NCBI RefSeq assembly: GCF_023913755.1
Contig: NZ_JAMXBJ010000050.1
Coordinates: 248,001-312,000, forward strand
Direction: 5' to 3'
DNA: 64,000 nucleotides
DNA from: Pseudarthrobacter cellobiosi
Lineage (GTDB): Bacteria; Actinomycetota; Actinomycetes; Actinomycetales; Micrococcaceae
Made by a program: the position numbers and the translations under genes. Below are positions 31,179 to 40,412 of the stretch, one piece after another. A model generated the notes under the pieces. It was not told the origin of the DNA. It ran no database searches and saw only the letters and a list, made by a program, of their open reading frames with translations. Each line of letters opens with the position of its first letter. Position 1 is the stretch's first letter.

Positions 31179-32852
31179 GTGCCCAGCAGTACTTCGCGGC
31201 GAACGGTCATCAAGACCGGCGCCGTTTTTATGGCGTTAGGCCTGACATCCTGTACCGGCATCCCTTCGCCGTCGCCTTCACCAACGTCACCCTCAACGGC
31301 GCCCGCCGGCGCTCAGCCCACCGAAACGTTCACTTTCGGCACGGCGTCCCAGCCCTTGGGCCTGGACCCTGCGCTCTCGAGCGACGTGGAAAGCTACCGG
31401 ATCACCCGGCAGATCCTCGAAGGCCTCGTGGGTGTGGACCAGACCACCGGAAAACCCACGCCGCTGCTGGCCACGGAATGGTCCGAAGAAAACGAAGGCC
31501 GCTCGTACACGTTCAAACTCCGCAGCGGCGTCTCGTTCCAGGACGGCACGCCCTTCAACGCCGACGCCGTGTGTGCCAACTTCAACCGCTGGTTCGCCTT
31601 CTCGGCGGAACTGCGGCGCCAAGCGCCGGGAAGCTCCTTCAAGAGCGTGTTCAAGGCACATTCCGACGACGCTGCGCTCTCCATTTTCAAGAGCTGCACG
31701 GCCCTTTCCGCCGACACTGTCCGGATCGACCTGACCCAGCGCTTCACCGCGTTCCTTCAGGCGCTCACCCTGCCGGCATTCGCCATCGCGTCCCCGGCAG
31801 CCCTCACCACGGGCACAGCGGATGTCCTGGATCAGACCCGTGGCGGAAACCCGGTCTCGCGGTTCGCCACCAACCCCGTCGGCACCGGACCGTTCAGCCT
31901 GGCCGCCTGGGACGAAGCCAGCGTCCGGCTCGTCAGCCACAAAGACTACTGGGGTGACCGCGGGCAGATCTCCACCATTAATTTCGTCACGTACGACCAC
32001 CCCCAGACGCGGCTTCAGGCCCTCCTGGACGGCAAGATCGACGGCTACGACGCCGTCACGGTGGGCAACTTCGATCAACTGGTCAAGCGGGGCATGCAGA
32101 TCGTCCAGCGTGATCCCTTCTCGGTGATGTACCTGGGCATCAACCAGGAAATTCCGGTGTTGCAGAACCAAAAGGTCAGGCAGGCCATTGAGCTGGCCAT
32201 CGATAAGGAAACCCTGATCCGCAAGTTCTTCATCGACAACACCGCCAAAGCCTCACAGTTCGTCCCGCCCAAGATCAGCGGTTTCAATAATGACGCTCCC
32301 GCACTGGGCCACGACCCTGTCAAAGCCAAGGCCTACCTGACCGAGGCTGGCTACACCGGGGAAGAGCTCAGGTTCTACTATCCACTCAACGCCACCCGAC
32401 CCTATCTGCCCACGCCGGAGAAAATCTACGCCGAAATCAGCAGGCAACTGACCGCCGTCGGCTTTAACATCAAACCTGTCCCGGTGGACTGGTCTGAGGG
32501 CTATCTCCAGAAAGTGCAGTCACCCGGAGACCATGGGCTCCACCTGCTCGGCTGGAACGGCGCGTATGCCGATGCCGATAACTTTGTGGGCCCGCTGTTC
32601 GGCGAAAAGAACGGCGAATTCGGCTACCAGGACCCGCAGGTCTTTTCCAAGATCAACCGCGCCCGTGGCCTCCCCGCCGGCAAGGAACGCGACGAGCAGT
32701 ACCACACCATCAACGCCCAGATCGCGGCCACTGTGCCGGCGGTTCCCATCGCCTTCCCCATCTCGGCCCTCGCACTCTCGGACCGCGTCAGCAGCTACCC
32801 GGCGTCCCCGGTACTGAGTGAAGTTTTCACAAAGGTACAGCTAAAGCCTTGA
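31179..32852 (+). CDS. Peptide/oligopeptide ABC transporter substrate-binding lipoprotein (SBP family 5), Tat-exported
   Basis: About 557 aa from GTG 31179, chosen because AGAGGTGATC, a near-complete anti-16S match, ends 5 nt before it; the frame is open back to 31122. A twin-arginine motif SRRTVIK (residues 6-12) leads to a hydrophobic core and lipobox LTSC (Cys25), so it is likely a folded, Tat-exported lipoprotein. The SBP_bac_5 body shows SDVESYRITRQILEGLVGVDQTTGKPTPLLATEWSE, YTFKLRSGVSFQDGTPFNADAV, and the lower lobe RDPFSVMYLGINQEIPVLQNQKVRQAIELAID. No permease or ATPase genes adjoin it, so it either serves a transporter elsewhere or works alone. Confidence 0.9.
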   Translation: MPSSTSRRTVIKTGAVFMALGLTSCTGIPSPSPSPTSPSTAPAGAQPTETFTFGTASQPLGLDPALSSDVESYRITRQILEGLVGVDQTTGKPTPLLATEWSEENEGRSYTFKLRSGVSFQDGTPFNADAVCANFNRWFAFSAELRRQAPGSSFKSVFKAHSDDAALSIFKSCTALSADTVRIDLTQRFTAFLQALTLPAFAIASPAALTTGTADVLDQTRGGNPVSRFATNPVGTGPFSLAAWDEASVRLVSHKDYWGDRGQISTINFVTYDHPQTRLQALLDGKIDGYDAVTVGNFDQLVKRGMQIVQRDPFSVMYLGINQEIPVLQNQKVRQAIELAIDKETLIRKFFIDNTAKASQFVPPKISGFNNDAPALGHDPVKAKAYLTEAGYTGEELRFYYPLNATRPYLPTPEKIYAEISRQLTAVGFNIKPVPVDWSEGYLQKVQSPGDHGLHLLGWNGAYADADNFVGPLFGEKNGEFGYQDPQVFSKINRARGLPAGKERDEQYHTINAQIAATVPAVPIAFPISALALSDRVSSYPASPVLSEVFTKVQLKP

Positions 32853-32931
32853 CGGCCCGGCCCAATTTCAGTAAGCGGGCCGCCCGGGGATATTCTTTGA
32901 CAGCCAGAGCCGCTGCTATCGGAGACTGATT

Positions 32932-34434
32932 GTGACCTTCATATCCAAGACCCAACATGCCGACGTCGTACTGATTGGCGGCGGCATCATGAGCGCCACG
33001 CTCGGGGCATTCATCAAGCAGCTTGAACCGAACTGGACCATCTCCCTGTTCGAACGCCTGGATCAGCCCGGGCTGGAAAGCTCCGACCCCTGGAACAACG
33101 CCGGAACGGGCCATGCTGCCCTGTGCGAACTCAACTACTCCCCCGCAGCCAAAGACGGCTCGGTGAACCCGGCCAAGGCCCTGCTCATCAACGAACAGTT
33201 CCAGCTGTCCCGCCAGTTCTGGTCCCACCTTGTGGAAGAATCCCTGATCGGCTCGCCGAAGGGCTTCATCAACACCGTCCCGCACATGAGCTTTGTCATC
33301 GGCGAGGACAACACCCAGTTCCTCAAGACCCGCTACGAAGCGCTCAAGTCCCACACGCTGTTCCGCAGCATGGAGTACTCCGAGGACCACGCAAAGATCG
33401 CCAAGTGGGCACCGCTGATCGTCAAGGGCCGCGACCCCAAACAGCGCATCGCCGCCACCCGGGCAACGGAGGGGACCGACGTCGATTTCGGGGCACTCAC
33501 CCGTGAGCTGACCACCTACCTCGGGAACAACGGCGTTGAAATCAATTACGGCCATGACGTCAGCGGCATCTCGAAGGCCGCCGACGGCGGCTGGGACCTT
33601 TCGATCAAGCACCCGGCTTCCGGGGAACACGGCAAGATCCACGCCAAGTTTGTTTTTGTGGGTGCCGGCGGCGGCGCGCTTCACCTCCTCCAGGCCTCCG
33701 GTATTCCCGAAAGCAAGGGCTACGGCGGGTTCCCCGTGTCCGGCCAGTTCTTCCGCTGCACCGACGAAAAGCTCTCCGCCCAACACAGCGCCAAGGTCTA
33801 TGGCCAGGCTTCGGTGGGCGCGCCGCCCATGTCGGTCCCGCACCTGGACACCCGCTACGTCGACGGGAAGCGTTCGCTCCTGTTCGGCCCCTACGCCGGC
33901 TTCTCCACCAACTTCCTGAAGAACGGCTCGTACCTTGACCTGCCGTTGTCCATCCGGCCCAGCAACATCATCCCGATGCTTGCCGTGGCCAAGGACAACA
34001 TGGACCTCACGGCATACCTCGTTAAAGAGGTGGCCAAGCGCCACGGCGACAAGGTGGAAGCGCTGCGCGAGTACTACCCCGAAGCCAAGGACGGCGACTG
34101 GGAGCTGATCACCGCCGGCCAGCGTGTGCAGATCATCAAAAAAGACCCGAAGCGCGGCGGCGTGCTGCAGTTCGGCACGGAAGTCATCGCCGGCCGCGAC
34201 GGCACCATCGGGGCGCTTTTGGGTGCGTCGCCCGGCGCATCCACAGCGGTGCCCATCATGATTGAGCTGCTGCAGAAGTCCTTCCCCAAAAACTTCAAGG
34301 GCTGGCAGGGCAAGCTCAAGGCCATGATGCCGGGCTACGGCGTGAAGCTGGATGAGAATCCGGATCTGGCCGCAGAACTCGAGACGGCAACGGCCAAGGC
34401 ACTGCAGCTGGAGAGCATTTCCGCCAACCACTGA
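32932..34434 (+). CDS. mqo: Malate:quinone oxidoreductase
   Basis: A 500-aa FAD-dependent peripheral membrane enzyme that oxidises malate to oxaloacetate and passes electrons to quinone. The GTG start has GGAG 7 nt upstream. The dinucleotide-binding start VVLIGGGIMSATLGAFIKQLEPNWTISLFERLD is typical, followed by SSDPWNNAGTGHAALCELNYSP, NTVPHMSFVIGEDN, GTDVDFGALTRELT, and the C-terminal GASPGASTAVPIMIELL. Length matches the family. A 79-nt gap separates it from the RND gene downstream on the same strand. Confidence 0.96.
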   Translation: MTFISKTQHADVVLIGGGIMSATLGAFIKQLEPNWTISLFERLDQPGLESSDPWNNAGTGHAALCELNYSPAAKDGSVNPAKALLINEQFQLSRQFWSHLVEESLIGSPKGFINTVPHMSFVIGEDNTQFLKTRYEALKSHTLFRSMEYSEDHAKIAKWAPLIVKGRDPKQRIAATRATEGTDVDFGALTRELTTYLGNNGVEINYGHDVSGISKAADGGWDLSIKHPASGEHGKIHAKFVFVGAGGGALHLLQASGIPESKGYGGFPVSGQFFRCTDEKLSAQHSAKVYGQASVGAPPMSVPHLDTRYVDGKRSLLFGPYAGFSTNFLKNGSYLDLPLSIRPSNIIPMLAVAKDNMDLTAYLVKEVAKRHGDKVEALREYYPEAKDGDWELITAGQRVQIIKKDPKRGGVLQFGTEVIAGRDGTIGALLGASPGASTAVPIMIELLQKSFPKNFKGWQGKLKAMMPGYGVKLDENPDLAAELETATAKALQLESISANH

Positions 34435-34513
34435 CGCCCGGCATTCCGGCCGGCAGGCCTGGCTGGACGGTCCGGTCCGCAGGAGTCCGTCAACCCCACA
34501 GGAGAGACCCGCG

Positions 34514-37500
34514 ATGTTCCGGCTGGCACAACTTTCATTGGCAAACCGGGCGCTGATCGCGCTGATCACCGTCTTCGCGACGGTGTTCGGCGTGATCACC
34601 ATGTCATCGCTGAAACAGGAACTCATCCCCTCCATTGAGTTCCCGCAGATCACCGTCCTCTCCGCCATGCCCGGCGCGTCGCCCGAGGTGGTGGACAAGC
34701 AGGTCAGCGCACCGCTCGAAACTGCCCTGAACGGCGTCGAAGGCCTGGAGTCCACGTCCTCGACGTCGCGCAACGGCGTCTCACAGATCTCCATGGTGTT
34801 CACCTACGGGACAAACCTTGACCGCGCCCGGAACCAGATCGACCGGGCCATCTCCAACGCCAAGCGCTCCCTGCCGGAGGACGTGCAGCCGCAGGCCATC
34901 GCGGGCAGCATCAGCGACTTCCCGATCGTGTTCCTGGCCGTGTCCTCGGACAAGCCGCTGAGCGAACTGAACGCGGACCTGGCGCGCCTCTCCGTTCCCC
35001 GGCTCCAGAAGATCGACGGCGTCCGGGGAGCCGACGTGACCGGCGGCGCCACCCAGCACATCGAGATCCTCCCCCGCCCCGAGGCGATGGCTGCCAAGGG
35101 CGCCACGATCGAGTCCATCCGGAACGCCCTCGGCAACAACGGCGCACTGATCCCTGCCGGGACCATCCAGGAGCAGGGCAAGACGCTCTCCCTCCAGATC
35201 GGCAGCCCGGTGGATTCCCTGGACGCCATCAAGGCACTCCCCTTGGGCGGAGCGAAGGATGCCGCGACAATCGGCACGGTGGCCGACGTCAGCCTGCAGG
35301 ACAACGAACGGACCTCCATCACCCGGACCAACGGCCAGGAAACGCTGGCGGTGTCCGTGACCAAGAAGCCCGAGGGCGACACCGTGGGAATCTCCCACGC
35401 CGTGAACGACTCGTTGGCGGCCCTTGAGGCCGAGCTGGGGTCCAACGCAAAATTCACGGCGGTGTTCGACCAGGCCCCGTTCATCGAGAAGTCCATCAAG
35501 GACCTCACCACCGAGGGCCTGCTCGGGCTGGGCTTCGCCGTCGCCGTCATCCTTGTTTTCCTGATGTCAGCCCGATCCACCCTTGTTACCGCGGTCTCCA
35601 TTCCGCTCTCGCTGCTGATCACGTTCATTGGCCTGTCCGCGACCGGCTATTCACTGAACATCCTGACCTTGGGCGCGCTGACCATTGCGATCGGCCGGGT
35701 GGTGGACGACTCGATTGTGGTGATCGAAAACATCAAACGCCACCTCAGCTACGGGGAGGAGAAAGTCCCCGCGATCCTCACCGCAATCCGGGAGGTGGCC
35801 GGCGCCATCACCGCCTCCACCTTGACCACCGTGGCGGTCTTCCTGCCCATTGCCTTCGTGGGTGAGCTCGCCGGCGAACTCTTCCGACCCTTCGCCCTGA
35901 CAGTCACCATGGCGCTGCTGGCATCCCTGCTGGTATCGCTGACCATCGTTCCGGTCCTGGCCTACTGGTTCCTCAAGAGCCCCGCCGGTTCGCCCGCCGC
36001 CGGTTCGCCAGCTGCAAGTTCGCCCGCCGCCCGCGAAGCTGCCGCCCGTGTTGCCGCCGCCGCCCGTGCCCAGGCTCAGGAAGCCGAACAGAAGAGCCGG
36101 CTGCAGCGTGCCTACCTGCCCGTCCTCAGCAAGACCCAGAAGCACCCGGTGCTGACCCTGGTCGCCGCCGTTCTGGTGCTCGGCGCCACGGCCGCCATGA
36201 CGCCGCTGCTGTCCACCAACCTCCTCGGCGATTCCGGCCAGAACAGCATGACTGTCCGCCAGCTGGTGCCGGCGGGCACAAGCCTGGCCGACACCAGCGC
36301 AGCCGCCGTCAAGGTCGAGGACGTCCTCCGCGGCATCGAGGGTGTCAAGAATGTCCAGCTCACCTCCGGAAACGCGCAGGCGGGCTTTGCCGCCCTGACG
36401 TCCTCCGGCGCCGCCAACTCCACGTTCACGGTGGTGACGGATGAAAAGGCCAACCAGGCAACGCTCCAGGAAACCGTCCGGACCGAAGTAGGCAAGGTGG
36501 CCGGTTCCGGGAAGATCACCGTGGGCACCCAGCAGGGAGGCTTCGGGACATCCTCCACGGTGGACATCACCATCAAGGCGGCAACGTCCGAGGACCTCCG
36601 CACAGCCAGCGAGGCCATGGTGGAAGCAATGGCCGGTGTGCCGGAAACCAGCGAGGTGACAACCAACCTCGCTGCCAGCCAGCCGGTAGTCCAGGTCAAG
36701 GTTGACCGGGCCAAAACCGCGGCGGCCGGACTGAACGAGGAACAGGTGGCCGGCGTCCTGGCGGCCACCATCAGCCCCATCCCCGCAGGCACGGTCCGGA
36801 TCGACACGAACGATTTTCCCGTCCAGATCGGCAAGGGCACCCGGTTCACCAGCATCGATGCGGTGCGCAACATCGCCCTGCCCGCCGCGGGCGCGCCGGT
36901 GACCCTTGGCAGCATCGCGTCCGTGGAACAGGTGGACGTGCCGGTCTCCATTACCGCCAGCAACGGCCAGCGGACCGCCAAAGTGTCAGTCACGCCGTCG
37001 GGCTCCAACCTTGGTGCGGTGAACGCGGAGGTGCAAAAGCGCCTCACGGAGGTCAGTCTCCCAGCGGGGGTCACCGCGGAACTCGGCGGCGCCACCACCC
37101 AGCAGGCCGAGTCCTTCCAGCAACTGGGCCTGGCGCTCCTCGCGGCGATCGCGATTGTCTACGTCATCATGGTGGCCACGTTCAAGTCGCTGATCCAGCC
37201 CCTGATCCTGCTGGTGTCCGTACCCTTTGCCGCCACAGGCGCCGTGGCCCTGCTGCTGGCCACGGCTGTTCCCCTCGGCCTGCCGTCGCTGATCGGCATG
37301 CTGATGCTGGTGGGCATTGTGGTCACCAACGCCATTGTGCTCATCGACCTCATCAACCAGTACCGGCAGCCACGGGACGGCCGCGGCGGCATGAGCGTGG
37401 CGGATGCAATCACCCACGGCGCGCGGCAACGCCTCCGGCCCATCCTGATGACCGCGCTGGCCACCGTTTTCGCCCTGACGCCCATGGCGCTCGGCCTGAC

Positions 37501-37765
37501 CGGGGGCGGCGGCTTCATTTCCCAGCCGCTGGCCGTGGTGGTGATCGGCGGCCTGGTCTCGTCCACAGCGCTGACCCTGGTGCTGGTTCCCGTGCTGTAC
37601 CGGCTCGTGGAGGGACGGCGGGAAACAAAAGCGCTGCTCCGTGCCATGCAGCAGCGCCCGGAGTTTGCGGCAGCGGACAACGTCGATGCCGAGTTCCGCG
37701 ACTGGACCACCGGCATGGTGCCCCGCGTCAGTGGCCGCCGTGCCGCTCCGGGCGACCCCCTGTAA
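34514..37765 (+). CDS. RND-superfamily efflux transporter (HAE1/AcrB-like)
   Basis: A 1083-aa protein from ATG 34514 with AGGAG upstream; the frame open back to 34352 lies in the mqo 3' end. TM1 is at residues 13-33 (LIALITVFATVFGVITMS), followed by the porter domain PSIEFPQITVLSAMPGASPEVVDKQV. The proton-relay TM4 segment AIGRVVDDSIVVIENIKRH lies near residues 390-405. The two halves are homologous, the second carrying LVGIVVTNAIVLIDLINQYRQ. An Ala/Ser/Pro linker, SPAGSPAAGSPAASSPAAR, followed by a helical AAARVAAAARAQAQEA, sits in the central cytoplasmic loop near 490-535. This is the Gram-positive SwrC-like type, exporting lipophilic compounds without an obvious membrane-fusion partner nearby. 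Confidence 0.93.
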   Translation: MFRLAQLSLANRALIALITVFATVFGVITMSSLKQELIPSIEFPQITVLSAMPGASPEVVDKQVSAPLETALNGVEGLESTSSTSRNGVSQISMVFTYGTNLDRARNQIDRAISNAKRSLPEDVQPQAIAGSISDFPIVFLAVSSDKPLSELNADLARLSVPRLQKIDGVRGADVTGGATQHIEILPRPEAMAAKGATIESIRNALGNNGALIPAGTIQEQGKTLSLQIGSPVDSLDAIKALPLGGAKDAATIGTVADVSLQDNERTSITRTNGQETLAVSVTKKPEGDTVGISHAVNDSLAALEAELGSNAKFTAVFDQAPFIEKSIKDLTTEGLLGLGFAVAVILVFLMSARSTLVTAVSIPLSLLITFIGLSATGYSLNILTLGALTIAIGRVVDDSIVVIENIKRHLSYGEEKVPAILTAIREVAGAITASTLTTVAVFLPIAFVGELAGELFRPFALTVTMALLASLLVSLTIVPVLAYWFLKSPAGSPAAGSPAASSPAAREAAARVAAAARAQAQEAEQKSRLQRAYLPVLSKTQKHPVLTLVAAVLVLGATAAMTPLLSTNLLGDSGQNSMTVRQLVPAGTSLADTSAAAVKVEDVLRGIEGVKNVQLTSGNAQAGFAALTSSGAANSTFTVVTDEKANQATLQETVRTEVGKVAGSGKITVGTQQGGFGTSSTVDITIKAATSEDLRTASEAMVEAMAGVPETSEVTTNLAASQPVVQVKVDRAKTAAAGLNEEQVAGVLAATISPIPAGTVRIDTNDFPVQIGKGTRFTSIDAVRNIALPAAGAPVTLGSIASVEQVDVPVSITASNGQRTAKVSVTPSGSNLGAVNAEVQKRLTEVSLPAGVTAELGGATTQQAESFQQLGLALLAAIAIVYVIMVATFKSLIQPLILLVSVPFAATGAVALLLATAVPLGLPSLIGMLMLVGIVVTNAIVLIDLINQYRQPRDGRGGMSVADAITHGARQRLRPILMTALATVFALTPMALGLTGGGGFISQPLAVVVIGGLVSSTALTLVLVPVLYRLVEGRRETKALLRAMQQRPEFAAADNVDAEFRDWTTGMVPRVSGRRAAPGDPL

Positions 37766-37808
37766 CACCTGGAATATTCTCGTCGGGGAGGCGTTATATC
37801 CGTCGATA

Positions 37809-37822
37809 CATGCAAACGCATG
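37809..37822. promoter_or_regulatory. Inverted repeat before the LLM oxidoreductase gene
   Basis: CATGC-AAAC-GCATG lies where the -35 region would be for a TATAGT -10 box (37832-37837). This is a plausible operator for the MarR regulator encoded as the second gene of the unit. Confidence 0.4.
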
Positions 37823-37877
37823 AAAATCGGGTATAGTGGAATCAAGCCCGGAGAGTCCAGGAAACGGAAGGCACACC

Positions 37878-38987
37878 ATGCAGATCGGCGTATTCAGCGT
37901 CAGTGACATCACCACTGACCCCACCACCGGCCGGACGCCCACGGAGAACGAACGCATTAAGGCGGCCGTGGCGATCGCCAAAAAAGTCGAGGAAATCGGC
38001 ATGGATGTCTTCGCCCTCGGCGAGCACCACAACCGCCCGTTCTTCTCGTCCTCGCCCACCACCACGCTTGCGTACATCGCCGCGCAGACCGAGCGGATCA
38101 CCCTCTCCACCGCCACCACGCTGATCACCACCAACGATCCGGTCAAGATCGCCGAAGACTTCGCCATGCTCCAGCACCTCGCCGACGGCCGCGTGGATCT
38201 GGTCCTGGGCCGCGGCAACACGGCTCCGGTATACCCGTGGTTCGGCAAGAACATCCAGGACGGCGTGGAACTGGCCATCGAGAACTACAGCCTGCTGCGC
38301 CGGCTGTGGGACGAGGACACGGTGAACTGGTCCGGCAAGTTCCGTACGCCACTGCAGAACTTCACGTCCACCCCTCGCCCGCTCGACGGCGTGGCCCCCT
38401 TTGTGTGGCACGGGTCCATCCGCACGCCGCAGATCGCCGAAGTGGCGGCCTACTACGGCGACGGGTTCTTCGCGAACAACATCTTCTGGCCCAAGGAGCA
38501 CTACCAGCAGCTGATCAGCCTCTACCGTGAGCGCTACGAGCACTACGGCCACGGCAAGGCGGACCAGGCCATCGTTGGCCTCGGCGGCCAGTTCTTTATG
38601 CGGAAGAACTCCCAGGACGCCGTGAAGGAATTCCGGCCTTACTTCGATAACGCGCCCGTCTACGGCCACGGCCCGTCGCTGGAGGACTTCACCTCCCAGA
38701 CGCCACTCACCGTGGGAAGCCCGCAGGAAGTCATCGAAAAGACCCTCACCTTCCGCGAGTACTTCGGCGACTACCAGCGCCAGCTGTTCCTGATCGACCA
38801 CGCGGGCCTGCCCTTGAAGACCGTGCTGGAGCAGCTTGACCTGTTCGGCGAGGAAGTCCTCCCGGTCCTCCGCAAGGAATACGCGGCACTCAAGCCCGCG
38901 CACGTCCCGGACCCGCCCACCCACGCCGGCCGCGTGGCCGCGCTGATGGCTGCACAGGCGTCTGACACTGCCCCTTCGGAGGCGTGA
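37878..38987 (+). CDS. LLM-class flavin-dependent oxidoreductase
   Basis: A 369-aa luciferase-like TIM-barrel protein from ATG 37878 (GGAAGG upstream). It starts MQIGVFSVSDIT and shows DVFALGEHHNRPFFSSSPTTTLAYIAAQTERITLSTATTLI, the typical EHH flavin-pocket region, followed by DPVKIAEDFAMLQHLADGRVDLVLGRGN and the substrate-side AEVAAYYGDGFFANNIF. It probably uses FMNH2 or F420-type cofactor chemistry on an unknown small molecule. The next gene, a MarR regulator, overlaps its stop codon, so enzyme and regulator form one unit. Confidence 0.9.
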   Translation: MQIGVFSVSDITTDPTTGRTPTENERIKAAVAIAKKVEEIGMDVFALGEHHNRPFFSSSPTTTLAYIAAQTERITLSTATTLITTNDPVKIAEDFAMLQHLADGRVDLVLGRGNTAPVYPWFGKNIQDGVELAIENYSLLRRLWDEDTVNWSGKFRTPLQNFTSTPRPLDGVAPFVWHGSIRTPQIAEVAAYYGDGFFANNIFWPKEHYQQLISLYRERYEHYGHGKADQAIVGLGGQFFMRKNSQDAVKEFRPYFDNAPVYGHGPSLEDFTSQTPLTVGSPQEVIEKTLTFREYFGDYQRQLFLIDHAGLPLKTVLEQLDLFGEEVLPVLRKEYAALKPAHVPDPPTHAGRVAALMAAQASDTAPSEA

Positions 38988-39457
38988 TGGCTGCCGGCGG
39001 CAACGAATCACCCATCCGCTTGGCAGCGGAAACCTGGGAATCCCTGTTCCGGGCGCAGGTCGCCGTGATGCGCAGGCTGCAGGCCGGTCCCGCCTTCCGG
39101 AAAGTGGCACTGAACGAATACGACGTGCTGTTTACGCTCTCCCGGTGTCCGTCCGGCTGGCTCCGGCTCAATGAACTCAATGACCATGTCCTGCTGAGCC
39201 AGTCGAGCCTCAGCAGGCTGGTTGAGAGGCTGGAAAAGCGCGGGCTCGTGGTCCGGATGGCTGCCCCCGACGACGGCCGCGGCGTGCTGCTGAAGCTCAC
39301 CGAGGAGGGGTCTGCCCTCCAGAAGGAGATCGGCCGGGAGCATGTGCGGGACATCTCCAGCCTGGTGGGGCCAGCCCTGACGGCTGCCGAGCAGAAGGAA
39401 CTCCAGCGGCTGACCGAGAAACTCCGGCATTCCGTGGGGGCGCGGCCGGCAAAGTAA
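38987..39457 (+). CDS. MarR-family regulator co-transcribed with the LLM enzyme
   Basis: A 156-aa protein. The ATG at 38987 shares a base with the TGA of the LLM gene (TGATG), and GGAGG lies 5 nt upstream. It has the winged-helix core VLFTLSRCPSGWLRLNELNDHVLLSQSSLSRLVERLEKRGLVVR, the wing APDDGRGVLLKLTEEG, and dimerisation helices at both ends. One Cys lies in the HTH region. Overlap with the enzyme gene suggests it senses a substrate or product of that enzyme and controls the promoter at about 37800 (inference). Confidence 0.88.
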   Translation: MAAGGNESPIRLAAETWESLFRAQVAVMRRLQAGPAFRKVALNEYDVLFTLSRCPSGWLRLNELNDHVLLSQSSLSRLVERLEKRGLVVRMAAPDDGRGVLLKLTEEGSALQKEIGREHVRDISSLVGPALTAAEQKELQRLTEKLRHSVGARPAK

Positions 39458-39500
39458 CTGCCTGGGAAATAACCGGCCGGGAAGTATCTGGCCGTGAACT

Positions 39501-39525
39501 CACCGCCCGGCAATGGCGGGCGGTG
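39501..39525. terminator. Hairpin between convergent marR and transglutaminase genes
   Basis: CACCGCCC/GGGCGGTG arms around a 9-nt loop, between two convergent 3' ends. There is no T-run, so it may be weak or bidirectional. Confidence 0.5.
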
Positions 39526-39533
39526 CCGGGAAA

Positions 39534-40340
39534 CTAGACGAGCATGACCAGCTTGGCAGGATCTTCCGACGGCAGCTGGCCGTTGACCACGGCGCTGACC
39601 CGCAGCTCGGTCAGCGTCAGGCGCCCGCCCACCGTTGACAGGAACGCGGTGTCGGACGAGTCGCGGCCAGCGGTGATCCGCAGCATCGACTCCCGCGGGG
39701 CCAGCCCCGTGGGGTCGATGACGTGCCAGGCGCCATTGACATGCGCCTCGGCTACCGCGTGGAAATCCATGGGGCTCAGCCCCGGTGCGTACACGGCCGC
39801 GAGCCGGGCCGGGATGTCCTTGGAACGCAGCAGGGCGATGGCCAGGTGCGCGAAATCCCGGCACACTCCCCTGCGGTGCAGGAGGGTTTCCACGGCGCCG
39901 TCAGTTCCCCTGGAGGAACCGCTGATGTACCGCAATTCCCCAAAGACCCAGCTCCGCACGGCCTGGAGCAGTTCCGCACCGTGCAGGCCACCGAATTCGG
40001 CATAGGCCGTGGGCAGGAGCCGGTCCGACTCCGCGTAACGGCTTGGCCGCACGTAGCGGATGAGCTCAGCCAGGGTGGCTTCTTCCGGGACGGCCTGCCC
40101 TGCCACCGTCGCCGAGTAGTCAACGGTGACTTCGGCGGGATCAGTGAACTCCATATAGTGCAGGCGGCCGCCATGATGGTCCGCGAGTTCCTGCAGCGGA
40201 ACCGGCTGCCCGTCGGCCGTGACAGTCAGGGATTCATCAAACGAGGTGTAGCCGGGATTCCTGGCTACAGCGATGGCCAGGGCTGCCTTCGTGTCGGCGA
40301 TGGTCCTGAAAACCATACGTGCTGAAACGGTGCGTTCCAT
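39534..40340 (-). CDS. Transglutaminase-like cysteine protease-fold protein
   Basis: A 268-aa cytoplasmic protein. An N-terminal beta domain (MERTVSARMVFRTIADTKAALAIAVA) precedes the transglutaminase core with the catalytic triad context: Cys in LHRRGVCRDFAHLAIALLRS, His in SPMDFHAVAEAHVNGAWH, and Asp in VIDPTGLAPRESM. Family members of this length are mostly uncharacterised and are often found near alpha-E or ATP-grasp genes; none is adjacent here. The gene is monocistronic and no signal peptide is visible. The biochemical role (peptidase or amidotransferase) is open. Confidence 0.85.
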   Translation of the reverse strand: MERTVSARMVFRTIADTKAALAIAVARNPGYTSFDESLTVTADGQPVPLQELADHHGGRLHYMEFTDPAEVTVDYSATVAGQAVPEEATLAELIRYVRPSRYAESDRLLPTAYAEFGGLHGAELLQAVRSWVFGELRYISGSSRGTDGAVETLLHRRGVCRDFAHLAIALLRSKDIPARLAAVYAPGLSPMDFHAVAEAHVNGAWHVIDPTGLAPRESMLRITAGRDSSDTAFLSTVGGRLTLTELRVSAVVNGQLPSEDPAKLVMLV

Positions 40341-40412
40341 GTATCTCCGGGGTGTGAGGTAGTGGCAGAACTTCCCGCTCTGACCCGGGGATGAGGGGGC
40401 CGGGGGGCGGGA

